The notes under the pieces were generated by a model. It ran no database searches. It was given only the letters and a program-made list of their open reading frames with translations, and was not told where the DNA came from. From NCBI RefSeq assembly GCF_003584105.1, contig NZ_QXFO01000006.1:235235-299234 (forward strand): a stretch of 64,000 bases of DNA. Reading direction: 5' to 3'. The stretch is from Flagellimonas taeanensis. GTDB taxonomy: Bacteria > Bacteroidota > Bacteroidia > Flavobacteriales > Flavobacteriaceae. The position numbers and the translations under genes are program-made. The first letter of the stretch is position 1, and each line of letters opens with the position of its first letter. Positions 18,466 to 27,703 of this stretch are shown here, piece after piece.

Positions 18466-19533
18466 TTACAAGTTTAGTCCTTCAGGAATCTCCATAGCTG
18501 TTTCAATTTCCTTTGCCAACTCCTCTACGATTTTTATCCCTTCCAGCTTCCCCGAAGGGAATGAGAATATTCCATTATCATTCACCACGGCCAAATACAT
18601 CTGCCTATTCTGGAATGATAAGTAGATGGGACGGGCAAATTTTTCCTTCAGTGCCACTATCCTTTCCATAAGGGAGGAAGACAGGACATAACGGGCTTCC
18701 ACTTGATCTGTACCGTACACTACAAAGCTTTCGGTAAACCGTGGGTCTTCCAAATATATTCTATGCTCTTGCTTAAAGTTAAAGCCTGTAATCCTATCCA
18801 ATTTCATCATTTGATCATTTGGCAAAACCACGGTGTGACCATCCAGTTTCCCCTTAAACTGTAGCCAACAAAACATTCCACGAAATGTGAAATATTGATT
18901 ATCGGCCAAGGTATTTGAAGTCATATTCTTCAACACATATCGATATGATACAACAAGCATGTTCAAAACCGGAATGCGCAATAAACCCTCTGTCACTTTA
19001 TTGGATATATGCTGTTCCACAATTCCTATATCCGCTATATTAACATAGGTATCGTTCACCTTTCCCCTAATTTGCCCGTAACTGTACATTGGTGTTTCTT
19101 TTTTGACCCAAGCAAAGAATTTACTATAGGCGACCTCTTTTATGGGCGCAGCAGTACCTTGGCTAAATTCCACCTGTGGGAACAACGTCTTTATCATTTT
19201 GCCCATGGTCTCCTTTTCCTTCCGTTTAAACTTTTGAAATGCTTTGACAAAAAGAAAAGTGGTCGGGTATAGCAAAACCAACAATCCCACAATTGGGTAA
19301 ACGTTCGCATATGGGTTGTCTTGGGTGGGCAGAATCGGTTTTAAAACGGATTGCATCCCAAGCTTCAGGGATGGAGAATAATTGCTCACCAACAGGAGTG
19401 TCATAAACACTAGGTACAAACCCATAATGCCCCACATTATTCTTTGAAAAAATAGCGTACGTTTTCTCTTCTTATAAATCTCGTTTAGCGCCCCACTAGT
19501 TTCGTTATAGGCTTTTTGTATGATGTGCTGCAT
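18466..19533 (-). CDS. DUF3137 domain membrane protein
   Basis: About 355 residues from the ATG at 19531-19533, which sits 4 bases after the stop of the upstream gene; an upstream TTG would overlap that gene. Two adjacent membrane helices (MWGIMGLYLVFMTLLLV and VYPIVGLLVLLYPTTFLFV) are followed by a large soluble region. That region contains TFRGMFCWLQFKGKLDGHT and YVLSSSLMERIVAL, the pattern of DUF3137 proteins. DUF3137 genes are often next to lemA, as here. The role is unknown; a membrane-stress or envelope role is only a guess from the company it keeps. Confidence 0.8.
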   Translation of the reverse strand: MQHIIQKAYNETSGALNEIYKKRKRTLFFQRIMWGIMGLYLVFMTLLLVSNYSPSLKLGMQSVLKPILPTQDNPYANVYPIVGLLVLLYPTTFLFVKAFQKFKRKEKETMGKMIKTLFPQVEFSQGTAAPIKEVAYSKFFAWVKKETPMYSYGQIRGKVNDTYVNIADIGIVEQHISNKVTEGLLRIPVLNMLVVSYRYVLKNMTSNTLADNQYFTFRGMFCWLQFKGKLDGHTVVLPNDQMMKLDRITGFNFKQEHRIYLEDPRFTESFVVYGTDQVEARYVLSSSLMERIVALKEKFARPIYLSFQNRQMYLAVVNDNGIFSFPSGKLEGIKIVEELAKEIETAMEIPEGLNL

Positions 19534-19537
19534 GGTC

Positions 19538-20347
19538 TTATCTTGGCCAATCAATGGTGTTCCAAGGACTGTTTGGATTTTCCAGAACCTGTTTGTAGAT
19601 GTGGTATATCTCTTCTTTATAGGGATTATACTCAGCTTTCATATCCAATGAAAAACCGATTACAAAGCTTTTCCCGAATTCTTCCCAAGATGAAAAATTC
19701 TGCTGTGCCAGTCCACTTGCAAAATTGATGACCTTCCATGCGTCCTTTTCGGAAATGAGGCCTGCGGTATAGGCCTTTCTGGCCTGCCCCACCAACACCG
19801 CCGCATCATAACCCGCTACGCCGAGTTCCAATTCGGAGTCGAACAGTAAGATGCCTTTTTGCTTCAACGTATCCAAAACTACACCTGTACTCAAAAATTC
19901 AAAAAAACGGTCAGCACGTTCATTATGGCCAAATTTTTCATCCATCAGGCTTTCCCACTGCTCCTTAGGTGCGTTTTGAATCATATTATAGATGAAATCA
20001 AAATACCAACGACGCCCATCTTTCATAAAATACTCTGTAAGTCCCCAATAGCCTTCTGGAGTATCGATCCACCAACCTTCGAGGTACGGTTTTACATCAT
20101 TCGCATTTAGGAATGATAAGGTATTACAATCTGCCTCCCACCATTCCGAAATTGGTGTGTACAGGGCAATGGCAAAGCGTTGTTCTTCATTCAGGTTGCT
20201 GTTGGAAGACTTTTTGAATTTTGCTTCCTTCAAATCTGGTGCATCATATTCCTTCTTTCCAATTTTAAAATAGCGATAGCCATATGAAGCAATCGCCACA
20301 ATCAGTATCAGATAGCTGTACCAAGGTAAGTTCTCGAACATTTGCAT
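19538..20347 (-). CDS. DUF1266-like protein with an N-terminal membrane anchor
   Basis: 269 residues. One N-terminal membrane helix (YSYLILIVAIASYGYRYF) precedes a soluble domain rich in Trp. The C-terminal part contains GYDAAVLVGQARKAYTAG followed by LISEKDAWKVINFAS, which matches the DUF1266 pattern of Asp/Ala/Arg and a Gly-Ile/Leu-hinge before a helical segment. It is placed between LemA (3-base gap upstream) and DUF3137 (4 bases downstream), so the three are almost surely translated from one transcript. Function is unknown; a protein working with LemA at the membrane is inferred from order alone. Confidence 0.75.
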   Translation of the reverse strand: MQMFENLPWYSYLILIVAIASYGYRYFKIGKKEYDAPDLKEAKFKKSSNSNLNEEQRFAIALYTPISEWWEADCNTLSFLNANDVKPYLEGWWIDTPEGYWGLTEYFMKDGRRWYFDFIYNMIQNAPKEQWESLMDEKFGHNERADRFFEFLSTGVVLDTLKQKGILLFDSELELGVAGYDAAVLVGQARKAYTAGLISEKDAWKVINFASGLAQQNFSSWEEFGKSFVIGFSLDMKAEYNPYKEEIYHIYKQVLENPNSPWNTIDWPR

Positions 20348-20350
20348 GGT

Positions 20351-20911
20351 TTACGGGTTTAATAATTGGTCAATGTGTATTGCTTTCTGTTCCTCTTTGG
20401 GTATTTCCAGCAATACCGCAGCTTTGTCCTTTCGCATTTGCGCCACAAGGTTTACCGGAAATACCTGAATTTTGGTGTTGTAAACCGTAACCGCCGCGTT
20501 ATAGGCCCTGCGCGCCGCGGAAATATGGTCCTCTATATCGGTCAGTTTATACTGCAGGTCAAGGAACTGGGTATCTGCCTTAAGATTCGGGTAGTTTTCC
20601 AGATTTAGGTGAATGCCACCCAAAATCTTTGTCAATTCGTTGGAAACCTGAATTTTTTCTTCCGGTTCTGTGGCCGTGCCCACTTGACCGCGAAGCTGGG
20701 TCACTTTGACCAGTACTTCCTTTTCGTGGGCCATGTATTTATTGAGCATGGCCACAAGGTTGGGAATTAAATCAAATCGCTTTTTTAGATAAATCTCAAT
20801 ACTTCCAAAGGCTTGCGCAACTTGGTTCTTCCTTGCAATGATCTGGTTATTGGCAACAATGGCAATCACGCCGATAAGTGCCGCAACGGAAATGATAATT
20901 ATAGCTGTCAT
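20351..20911 (-). CDS. lemA: LemA family protein
   Basis: 186 residues, the usual LemA length. A short N-terminus followed by a membrane helix (IIIISVAALIGVIAIVANN) leads into the helical bundle. Typical LemA words are RKNQVAQAFGSIEIYLKKR, FDLIPNLVAMLNKYMAHE and AAVTVYNTKIQVFPVNLVA. LemA proteins are outward-facing helical membrane proteins of unsettled role, often encoded with DUF3137 or TPM-domain proteins. It is preceded by an unrecognised lipoprotein gene 9 bases upstream, in a run of minus-strand membrane genes. Confidence 0.94.
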   Translation of the reverse strand: MTAIIIISVAALIGVIAIVANNQIIARKNQVAQAFGSIEIYLKKRFDLIPNLVAMLNKYMAHEKEVLVKVTQLRGQVGTATEPEEKIQVSNELTKILGGIHLNLENYPNLKADTQFLDLQYKLTDIEDHISAARRAYNAAVTVYNTKIQVFPVNLVAQMRKDKAAVLLEIPKEEQKAIHIDQLLNP

Positions 20912-20920
20912 ACTTAAGTT

Positions 20921-22225
20921 TTATTCGGTTTTGTATTCCTCCCCATTGAATTTCAAGACTATGGTTTCGGTTGAAGTTGTTTCTGTGGCAACGCATTCCC
21001 CATTCTCATTCTCTTCATTTTTGGTTTTGGTGATCTTACTTTTCGCCAAAATATCAAACCAGCCATTAGTCCGCTCTTCGGACAAAATGAGGGTCCCCCC
21101 GGTACGCATAAATTCTCCCTGACAATTGGTATCCCATTCGCCACCATAATCGATAACACTATAATTGGTCAGGACTTTTTGTAGGCTACCCCCGGATTTC
21201 ACAAAAAGCGATAGGGTCTCATTCTCATATGGATTTGCCCTTGACATCCCGTAATAGTGCACCCGTATGCCAAAAGCCATTTTCTCTTCGGAAAGTTGGT
21301 AAGGTGCTGTATCAATTTTTATTTCTTTAAGTACCACAGCATCAGAAACCCATTGGTTCGTTTTGACACTTTCAAAGAAACGGTGTGTAATATTTCCTGT
21401 TTGATTATCGACAATGGCGATATGAGTGTTGAGTTCAAAAAAGTGCTCCCCTTCATCTACGATCTCTGGAATCACCACAATTTCACTGCCCGGATATTGG
21501 TTCCAGGTCTTGGAGACAATCAAATCCGTTTTAACCTCCAAAGGATGAAGACCGAGCGTTTTCAAAACGGATAAAACCATGGTATAGTCCGTAAGAGTTT
21601 CACTTAGGGACCTGGAATCCAATGCTTCAATTTTCCCATTGTCCTTAATGCTGAATTCCTCTTGTTCAATCTCCTTTTTTTCTGTCCAAAAAATACGGTT
21701 CATTGTGATTTTGTTCCCACTGATCCTTGACTCGATTCTGGACATACCTTCGGCTACTTCGTCGTAAGCAATTAATTGATGGTCGATGATGTTACCCTCC
21801 AAATCATAGTTGATCAATGTGGATTCCATCTCAAAATCTCCTTTTCTAAAGGTCACCACCACCGTATGAAAGTCGGGGGACAATGCCACTTTGTACGAGT
21901 CCATTGCCCGATATCTGGAGGCCTCAGCGTAAAAATCAGGATATATCTTTTCGATGCTTAACGCTCTGGTATCGACCTTTTTGATATCCTCTTCCTCAAT
22001 AAAACGGTCAAAATTTGTAGTATCGATATGGGGTAATTCCTTGGTTTTGGTAAGGGCAATTACCTCAACAAAGCTTAGCGTGGTTTCCTGATTGTTAATC
22101 ATGGATTCCAAATGTGTGGCCTTTTTATCCTGCTCATTTTCAATAACCTCCGGTCTTTTTTCCTCTTTTGTCCTTTGATTACAGGACATCAATAAGATGA
22201 TCACGACAGCATACGTTAATTTCAT
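20921..22225 (-). CDS. Unrecognised lipoprotein (434 aa)
   Basis: The N-terminus VVIILLMSCNQ gives a lipobox Cys at residue 15, so an SPII lipoprotein. The rest is a soluble beta-rich protein with many Glu/Lys residues (LSEERTNGWFDILAKSKI). No family came to mind. It lies 9 bases before lemA and 5 bases after a small membrane protein gene. It may be the surface or periplasmic part of the LemA cluster. The C-terminal part with WDTNCQGEFMRTGGTL, FNGEEY suggests a bounded last beta domain. Confidence 0.75.
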   Translation of the reverse strand: MKLTYAVVIILLMSCNQRTKEEKRPEVIENEQDKKATHLESMINNQETTLSFVEVIALTKTKELPHIDTTNFDRFIEEEDIKKVDTRALSIEKIYPDFYAEASRYRAMDSYKVALSPDFHTVVVTFRKGDFEMESTLINYDLEGNIIDHQLIAYDEVAEGMSRIESRISGNKITMNRIFWTEKKEIEQEEFSIKDNGKIEALDSRSLSETLTDYTMVLSVLKTLGLHPLEVKTDLIVSKTWNQYPGSEIVVIPEIVDEGEHFFELNTHIAIVDNQTGNITHRFFESVKTNQWVSDAVVLKEIKIDTAPYQLSEEKMAFGIRVHYYGMSRANPYENETLSLFVKSGGSLQKVLTNYSVIDYGGEWDTNCQGEFMRTGGTLILSEERTNGWFDILAKSKITKTKNEENENGECVATETTSTETIVLKFNGEEYKTE

Positions 22226-22230
22226 TGCGT

Positions 22231-22599
22231 TTATATTAGGTTAAAGGTTTTTTCCAACAGATAATGCAAAATGGCCACAACAGCCAGGATAAGTAACAAG
22301 GTCAGCATCCGCACCATCATTTTGCGCTTGCCGAAAATCTGTTTCTTATTTATGAGAAAGACATCGAACAGTATAAACAACACCGCTACAATACTCCCAA
22401 TGGTAAGTCCAACACGGACGAGGCCGAAGAGGTACAGTTTACCAAAGAAAAAATCCCAAAGGTTGTTTGCTTCCGGCAATGGCCCCAAAACAAGGTACAT
22501 ATAGCCAATGCCCATAATTAGAGCAACTATTGTCCACAAGGTATATTCCAAAACTATTTTGGTTCGCCACGGCCGTGATCTGATTTTTCCCATGCTCAT
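22231..22599 (-). CDS. Small three-helix membrane protein
   Basis: 122 residues with three hydrophobic segments (TLWTIVALIMGIGYMYLVLG, VGLTIGSIVAVLFILFDVF and VRMLTLLLILAVVAILHYL). The N-terminus is strongly basic (GKIRSRPWRTK), which fits an inside-facing start. Its ATG overlaps the stop of the upstream gene by four bases (ATGA type). I do not recognise the family. The coupling to its neighbours suggests a component of a membrane complex with them. Confidence 0.7.
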   Translation of the reverse strand: MSMGKIRSRPWRTKIVLEYTLWTIVALIMGIGYMYLVLGPLPEANNLWDFFFGKLYLFGLVRVGLTIGSIVAVLFILFDVFLINKKQIFGKRKMMVRMLTLLLILAVVAILHYLLEKTFNLI

Positions 22600-23219
22600 T
22601 TCGCTTGGGGATCATTGGATTGGTCTGGGGTTATATCCTTCATTATCAAGGAGTTTGAAATCTCTCCATTGTCAAAAAAAATCAGTTCGCCACAATATTG
22701 TCCAGGGTCATTTTCACAAAGGTCTCCATGGAACTGTGCCAACCGATATGCGCTGTACATGGACAATTCTTCCACGACAAAACCACTGGGATCTTCCTCG
22801 TTTTCTAAAAAATAGGCCGTTCCTGCATCTGCAAATAGGTGGATACTCCAACTTCTGGTATACTCATAAAAGCGCAAGGAATAAGTAGATGGGGATACAC
22901 TTTTGGTCGAATCATTTAAACCGCTGAACTTTTCTTTCATATGATCAATAACAAACTCTTTTATAGCAGTATCCAATTCGTTTTTGTTCTTGAACGGATT
23001 TTTTATCAGGTATAGATCAGGGTACACCTTGGACGGAACGAATTCCATTTTTTTAAAAAAAACGTGGTAGGAGCCCATAATCAAAAGTCCAAGGACACAC
23101 AATGAAAGCGAGACGACGGTATGCCCTTTACTTTTGAACATAAACCGTAGTAGTTTGTAGCCGAGGAATACCAAGACAACCAATAACAAAATCAGTACGG
23201 CGATGATGATTATCTCCAT
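22596..23219 (-). CDS. Unrecognised membrane-anchored protein (about 207 aa)
   Basis: I chose the ATG at 23217-23219, directly before the first membrane helix (IIIIAVLILLLVVLVFLGY). A second helix (TVVSLSLCVLGLLIMGSYHV) follows, then a soluble domain of about 140 residues with motifs such as EEDPSGFVVEEL and ENDPGQYCGELIFFDNGE. Two cysteines in the soluble part could form a disulphide if it is periplasmic. The gene overlaps the next one downstream. No known family recognised. Confidence 0.7.
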   Translation of the reverse strand: MEIIIIAVLILLLVVLVFLGYKLLRFMFKSKGHTVVSLSLCVLGLLIMGSYHVFFKKMEFVPSKVYPDLYLIKNPFKNKNELDTAIKEFVIDHMKEKFSGLNDSTKSVSPSTYSLRFYEYTRSWSIHLFADAGTAYFLENEEDPSGFVVEELSMYSAYRLAQFHGDLCENDPGQYCGELIFFDNGEISNSLIMKDITPDQSNDPQAK

Positions 23220-23255
23220 TTGAAAGATATTGGTTGTACAATCCTGGCACAAAAG

Positions 23256-24032
23256 CTATTGGTCATTGTAATGGTTTTTGATCTCGGTCAAGATGGCATA
23301 CAGCATCTTGTCGTTCTTTTCGATCGCCCTTCTTTTCCAAAAAGTATATTTCCAATATTGAGCATGCAGATTTCGCATGTCCGCTTTATAATAAATGTCT
23401 TCAAAAAAGGCCTCTTTATTGGTTTGACGGGCTATCTCTTCATAAGCGGACAGACACTCAACAAGCTTTTTTTCAAAGATTTTCTGATAGAGACTTTTGG
23501 GAATACTTCCGAAAAGATTGTCCTTGTATCTATCAAATGCCCTTTGTAAACAGTCGGGGTTTCGATACCTGTTCAAAAAACCAAGTCTGAGCTTATCGGC
23601 CAGCGAGCTGCGTTCGGAAAACAGCTTTTCTAAAAAAGTATGGTCCAAAGCAAGATTCTCATAATCAATACTGGAGCCGATCACTGCCTTTATAAAACTA
23701 TCTTCCCCAAAATCATCAACCACAGCGTCCAATACCTCATTTAAACACAAGGCATCCAATTTTCCTGTATGGTGAAATTTTTGCATACAAGGGTTGATAA
23801 CAGCATATTCGGGTTTGGTGAGATCCATGTATTGATTGATGATGGTATTCCCATAGACCAATTCTTCCCTAGCAGATTCTTCCGCAATCATTTCGTTCTC
23901 AAGAATTACTTCGTTGAGATAATCGCCTTCTTGCTTCCTTTCGATCAACTTGAACGATTCCAAGGAGAAATAATAGGCCACGCCTACCAAGCCAAGACCG
24001 ATGATCACCAAAATGACAATTGCGCTTTTCAT
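23256..24032 (-). CDS. Unrecognised single-helix protein, paralogue of the next gene
   Basis: 258 residues. One N-terminal membrane helix (IVILVIIGLGLVGVAYYF) is followed by a helical, charged soluble part. The C-terminus (FWKRRAIEKND ... YAILTEIKNHY) matches the C-terminus of the neighbouring protein at 24034-24996 (FWDRRFAEDNA ... YAILKEIQNHY). The two genes are one base apart, so this is a tandem duplication that diverged strongly. No outside family is recognised. Position suggests a shared role with the LemA/DUF3137 group. Confidence 0.72.
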   Translation of the reverse strand: MKSAIVILVIIGLGLVGVAYYFSLESFKLIERKQEGDYLNEVILENEMIAEESAREELVYGNTIINQYMDLTKPEYAVINPCMQKFHHTGKLDALCLNEVLDAVVDDFGEDSFIKAVIGSSIDYENLALDHTFLEKLFSERSSLADKLRLGFLNRYRNPDCLQRAFDRYKDNLFGSIPKSLYQKIFEKKLVECLSAYEEIARQTNKEAFFEDIYYKADMRNLHAQYWKYTFWKRRAIEKNDKMLYAILTEIKNHYNDQ

Positions 24033-24033
24033 T

Positions 24034-24996
24034 TCAATTTTTATAATGATTTTGAATTTCCTTTAAAATAGCATACACCTTGGAGGCGTTGTCTTCCGCA
24101 AAACGACGGTCCCAAAAACTGAAGGGCCATGAATATTCAAAGGAACTGGTATACTCCACTGATGGGAAATCCAGGAAAACGTCATCGGAAACATCGTACA
24201 TCTTATAAAACTCTTCATAGTTTGATTTTGTGGTTATGCTATCATGTACTTCTATTAAATCGTCCACAACTTGTTTGCAGAGTTCGTCGTATTTGCTTTT
24301 GGAGAAAAAAGTATAGATATGGGATTTGTTGTGATTCCAGAGGTTACCGATATTTTCTGGCGATCGGTCAAACGATTTTATCTTTTGGCCTATGTATAAT
24401 AGTTGGCTCATACGTTCAAAAAAGGCATAGTTTTCCGCATCGTTCAAATCACCGTAATCCGTCTCTTCCATATCCAGTGGTTCTAGATCAGCGGGCACAA
24501 CATAGAATATCCCGTATTTTGACCTGTGAAACGCTTTGGTATTCTTTTCATATTCAAAGGTGATGTTAAACACAGTGTTCCAGTAGGTTTCCCCATATTC
24601 TTGGTTTTCCAGACCGGCCATTATTTCATCCCTTATGGTATTTTTATAGGAAACAGAGCCCATATAATTCATCCCCAAATCCAAAAGGAAGGCCTCGTAC
24701 CCGTACAAAACATTTCGATATTCTTGAAAGGGCTTAAAATGGTCAAGCGAATTTTGGCTGGAACCATTCTCATTAGGTGCTTCAAGAATCCTCATTGCTT
24801 GAAGGGTATAGCGGTCCTTTCTTTTTTGATAGGCCGAATACTCTGAATAAGCAAAAAATGATGATGCCATAAGGAAAAGTACCGCCATTAAAAGCAATGT
24901 TACGGTAACCCATTTCCTTTTTGACAAAGTCAAAAGCCCCAATATCAGAGCGGTAAATATTGCGGATGCGGTAAGTATTATTTGGACCAGTGTCAT
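24034..24996 (-). CDS. Unrecognised two-helix membrane protein, paralogue of the next gene
   Basis: 320 residues. Two N-terminal helices (IILTASAIFTALILGLL and VTVTLLLMAVLFLMASSFF) precede a helical soluble region ending in YAILKEIQNHYKN. The C-terminal block WDRRFAEDNASKVYAIL aligns with the neighbouring protein, so they are paralogues. It is the first gene of the minus-strand cluster running down to DUF3137. Upstream is a 175-base gap to the cadherin-repeat gene, which probably holds the promoter. No functional prediction beyond membrane location. Confidence 0.72.
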   Translation of the reverse strand: MTLVQIILTASAIFTALILGLLTLSKRKWVTVTLLLMAVLFLMASSFFAYSEYSAYQKRKDRYTLQAMRILEAPNENGSSQNSLDHFKPFQEYRNVLYGYEAFLLDLGMNYMGSVSYKNTIRDEIMAGLENQEYGETYWNTVFNITFEYEKNTKAFHRSKYGIFYVVPADLEPLDMEETDYGDLNDAENYAFFERMSQLLYIGQKIKSFDRSPENIGNLWNHNKSHIYTFFSKSKYDELCKQVVDDLIEVHDSITTKSNYEEFYKMYDVSDDVFLDFPSVEYTSSFEYSWPFSFWDRRFAEDNASKVYAILKEIQNHYKN

Positions 24997-25171
24997 TATG
25001 CTCTGTTTACCATACTATTGTACTCTCCATACTCTTCTTTTATTTACTAAGCAGAGTGATTCTAGAAGCAAATTCGGTTACAAACCACATAAGTCAACAA
25101 AACCTGTTTTGTGGTCGATTCCAAAGCACAAATACCTCCGACTATTTCAGCCGGAGGTGTTTGATTTACAA

Positions 25172-26875
25172 TCAATTACCAAGGTCAAATTCTCTGATTG
25201 CCCTGACATGGAACGTAAGGTACTTTAGATCGCTGCCTTCAAACCCATTAAAACCTTTAAAAAGGGCAAAGCCAGGTTCAATATTGTCTTGAGTGGAGCT
25301 CCAATAGGTCGAATTGGTAAAAGCATTTCCTCCATTGGCGGTTATGGTCGCATTTACAATGCTTTTGTTTAGATACAATTCATTAAGCTCATCTGCACTT
25401 GGTAGAAACCAATCATCAAACCCATTTAGGGAAAGTTCTGCGGCGAGTTTTGCCGCAATTTGTACTTCGGGGCATGCGGATACTATCGCTTCGGTATTGA
25501 TTTTACCAGTACCCAATGCGGTTCCTGTAGCACCATTTATAAAAACACTATCGCAACCCCACTGTGCTACCCCTTGGTCAGCAATTGAACTAACCAAACC
25601 ATGGTCATTGTCTACAGGATCCACCCAGAAAATAACACCACCATGGTTAAAGTCACCAACCTCATTGATGTTTGTCAGGACAACAAATGCATTCGCCGAT
25701 ACTGAATATGTGCCATTATCCACAGAAATGGTCGCAAGCATATTGGGATTGGCCTCATAATCGAACAAGCTTTCATCAGCAACAGTCAGCTCACCTGTGT
25801 TTTGATCAATTGTAAAGGCGCCTGCAGGATTTTGAAACGTGATCGCATAGGTTAAACTACCATTACTTGTTGCCTGTACAGTACCCACAACATCTCCATT
25901 TGATGGGTTTTCATCGACGGTAAAGTTGGCTTGCTGAACCACGATTTCATCTACGTCGTTTAGATTGATGGTGGCGGTAGCAGTGTCCGTAAACACCCCA
26001 TCATCGACAAGTATGGTTGCCGTGATTACCGGGTTGGTCTCATAATCGAACAAATTGGGGTCCAACACGGACAATGCTCCTGTGGTCGCATCTATACTTA
26101 ATGCGCCTGCCGGGGTTTGGGAAGTAATGGAAAAACCAAAGGTGCCCCCACCACTAACTTGGATGGTCCCTACCACTTGCCCATCAGTTGGGTTTTCATC
26201 CAGGTCGGCGGTAAAATCTTGGGTACTCCATTCCATAACATCATTAAGATTGATGGTCACCGTAGCAGGGTTATCCGCATCATTTATGGAAATGGTCGCC
26301 GTAATGATCGGATTTGTTTCAAAATCGAACAATGAAGCATCTGCCACAGTCAATTCACCCGAATTTGCATCAATGCTCAAAGCTCCACTGGGAGATTGTG
26401 AGGATATACTAAAACCGGAAGCACTTCCACCCGCCTGAATAGCTCCAATAACTTGCCCATCTGCGGGGTTTTCGTCAATAGTGGCCTCAAAACTTTGGGC
26501 GGACACTTCACCTACATTGTTCAGGTTAACAGTAAGCGTTGCCGTATTTTCCGCATTGTTGGCTGTAACTGTTGCCGTAATGATCGGATTGGTCTCAAAG
26601 TCGAACAAGGATGCATCTGCAACGGTGATTTCACCTGAGCTGGCATCGATGTTCATAGCCCCGGAAGGACTTTGCGAAGTAATACTAAAATTCACCGCTG
26701 TACCACCAGTGGCCTCAATAGTACCCACCGTATAACCTTCGGCAGGGTTTTCATCCAAGGTAGTTTCCAAATTCTGGAGGTTAACTTCAATATTTGCATC
26801 ATCACTGCTACAACCTAGGGCTGTTAACAATAGTGTCAAAATAAAAAAATAGCTTAGTCTGTTTTTGTTATTCAT
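25172..26875 (-). CDS. Cadherin-repeat lipoprotein with C-terminal DUF1566-like domain
   Basis: About 567 residues from ATG 26873-26875, giving a signal sequence with lipobox (LLTALGC). Four tandem repeats of about 95 residues follow, each starting ENPADG-like and containing SGELTVADASLFDFETNP, the pattern of bacterial cadherin/calcium-binding domains. The C-terminal 140 residues contain GGVIFWVDP, GFDDWFLPSADELNELY and FTNSTYWSSTQ, which match the DUF1566/Lcl C-terminal domain (a C-type-lectin-like fold). It is probably a surface adhesin. The repeats are very similar at DNA level, so copy number may vary between strains. Confidence 0.85.
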   Translation of the reverse strand: MNNKNRLSYFFILTLLLTALGCSSDDANIEVNLQNLETTLDENPAEGYTVGTIEATGGTAVNFSITSQSPSGAMNIDASSGEITVADASLFDFETNPIITATVTANNAENTATLTVNLNNVGEVSAQSFEATIDENPADGQVIGAIQAGGSASGFSISSQSPSGALSIDANSGELTVADASLFDFETNPIITATISINDADNPATVTINLNDVMEWSTQDFTADLDENPTDGQVVGTIQVSGGGTFGFSITSQTPAGALSIDATTGALSVLDPNLFDYETNPVITATILVDDGVFTDTATATINLNDVDEIVVQQANFTVDENPSNGDVVGTVQATSNGSLTYAITFQNPAGAFTIDQNTGELTVADESLFDYEANPNMLATISVDNGTYSVSANAFVVLTNINEVGDFNHGGVIFWVDPVDNDHGLVSSIADQGVAQWGCDSVFINGATGTALGTGKINTEAIVSACPEVQIAAKLAAELSLNGFDDWFLPSADELNELYLNKSIVNATITANGGNAFTNSTYWSSTQDNIEPGFALFKGFNGFEGSDLKYLTFHVRAIREFDLGN

Positions 26876-26908
26876 GATTTTGGGATTTATATATTTCATA
26901 TTCAATTT

Positions 26909-27472
26909 TCAATAATCCATGTTTGTGAGTGTTCCATCCAACGCGTAATTGAATGTAAAAGTGGTTCCTCCGTTTTTGGGACGAAGCATCACTACGTATT
27001 CCATCTTGGAACGATCACCATTTTTTGGCATTTGTATAAGCGCCATATGCATTGAAGGATTTTCAATCTCCTTTTCGGCTATCAGCTTTTCTCTTGATTT
27101 TTCGACCAATCCCCCCAACTTTTCCAGATTGACCATATCTCCAAGTTGAAACATAAAGTCTGATGCATTACTGTTCTCCGGCACCTGAATGGTTACGTCC
27201 GAGGTTTGCGTCCAATTATCTTGGGAAAGGCTCCATTGCTCCATTTTTAAGGATTCGGGGGCTTTGGTCGCGGTAACCCCTACAATATTTCCAATGGTTT
27301 CATTATAGGTTATGGTCAACTCTGTATAATGGGCTTCGTCCCCAAATTTGCTCTTTAGCACGTCTTCAATGGCTTCAAATCCTTTGGCATTTGCCTCTTG
27401 TGTGCTTGCTCCCCCTCCACAGGAGAATAGGGTCAGCATAAATCCTAAAAGACTTATCTTCAGTTTTTTCAT
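26909..27472 (-). CDS. Small lipoprotein of unknown function
   Basis: 187 residues with a signal peptide and lipobox (LTLFSCGGG, Cys18). The mature part is a compact alpha/beta domain (YTELTITYNETIGNIVGVT, MEQWSLSQDNWTQTSDVTI). It probably sits on the inner face of the outer membrane or on the surface. It is between a tiny membrane gene and the cadherin-repeat gene on the same strand, with gaps of 21 and 33 bases. I do not recognise the family. Confidence 0.72.
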   Translation of the reverse strand: MKKLKISLLGFMLTLFSCGGGASTQEANAKGFEAIEDVLKSKFGDEAHYTELTITYNETIGNIVGVTATKAPESLKMEQWSLSQDNWTQTSDVTIQVPENSNASDFMFQLGDMVNLEKLGGLVEKSREKLIAEKEIENPSMHMALIQMPKNGDRSKMEYVVMLRPKNGGTTFTFNYALDGTLTNMDY

Positions 27473-27493
27473 TATTTATGATTTTTGAATTGA

Positions 27494-27703
27494 TTACTCG
27501 TTATCTCTTCCAAATTGAAAGAATAGAAGGCCTCCCACAAGTATCAAGAGTATCCTTATCACCCATCCTGCGGTACTTCCCCAAATGTCTATCCAGGCCA
27601 AAAGCCTTATGTTGTAGTTGAAAATTGACAATAGCATTGAAATAATGCCCATTGCAGCGGCCAAAAGGCCCACCTGGCCTAATCGCGATTTAATATTTTC
27701 CAT
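27494..27703 (-). CDS. Tiny two-helix membrane protein
   Basis: 69 residues. Two hydrophobic helices (VGLLAAAMGIISMLLSIF and WVIRILLILVGGLLFFQF) separated by a short loop, ending in a charged tail. The ATG at 27701-27703 is the only plausible start. It lies first in a three-gene minus-strand run with two lipoproteins. No family recognised; it might be an accessory membrane peptide of the adhesin locus. Confidence 0.6.
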   Translation of the reverse strand: MENIKSRLGQVGLLAAAMGIISMLLSIFNYNIRLLAWIDIWGSTAGWVIRILLILVGGLLFFQFGRDNE

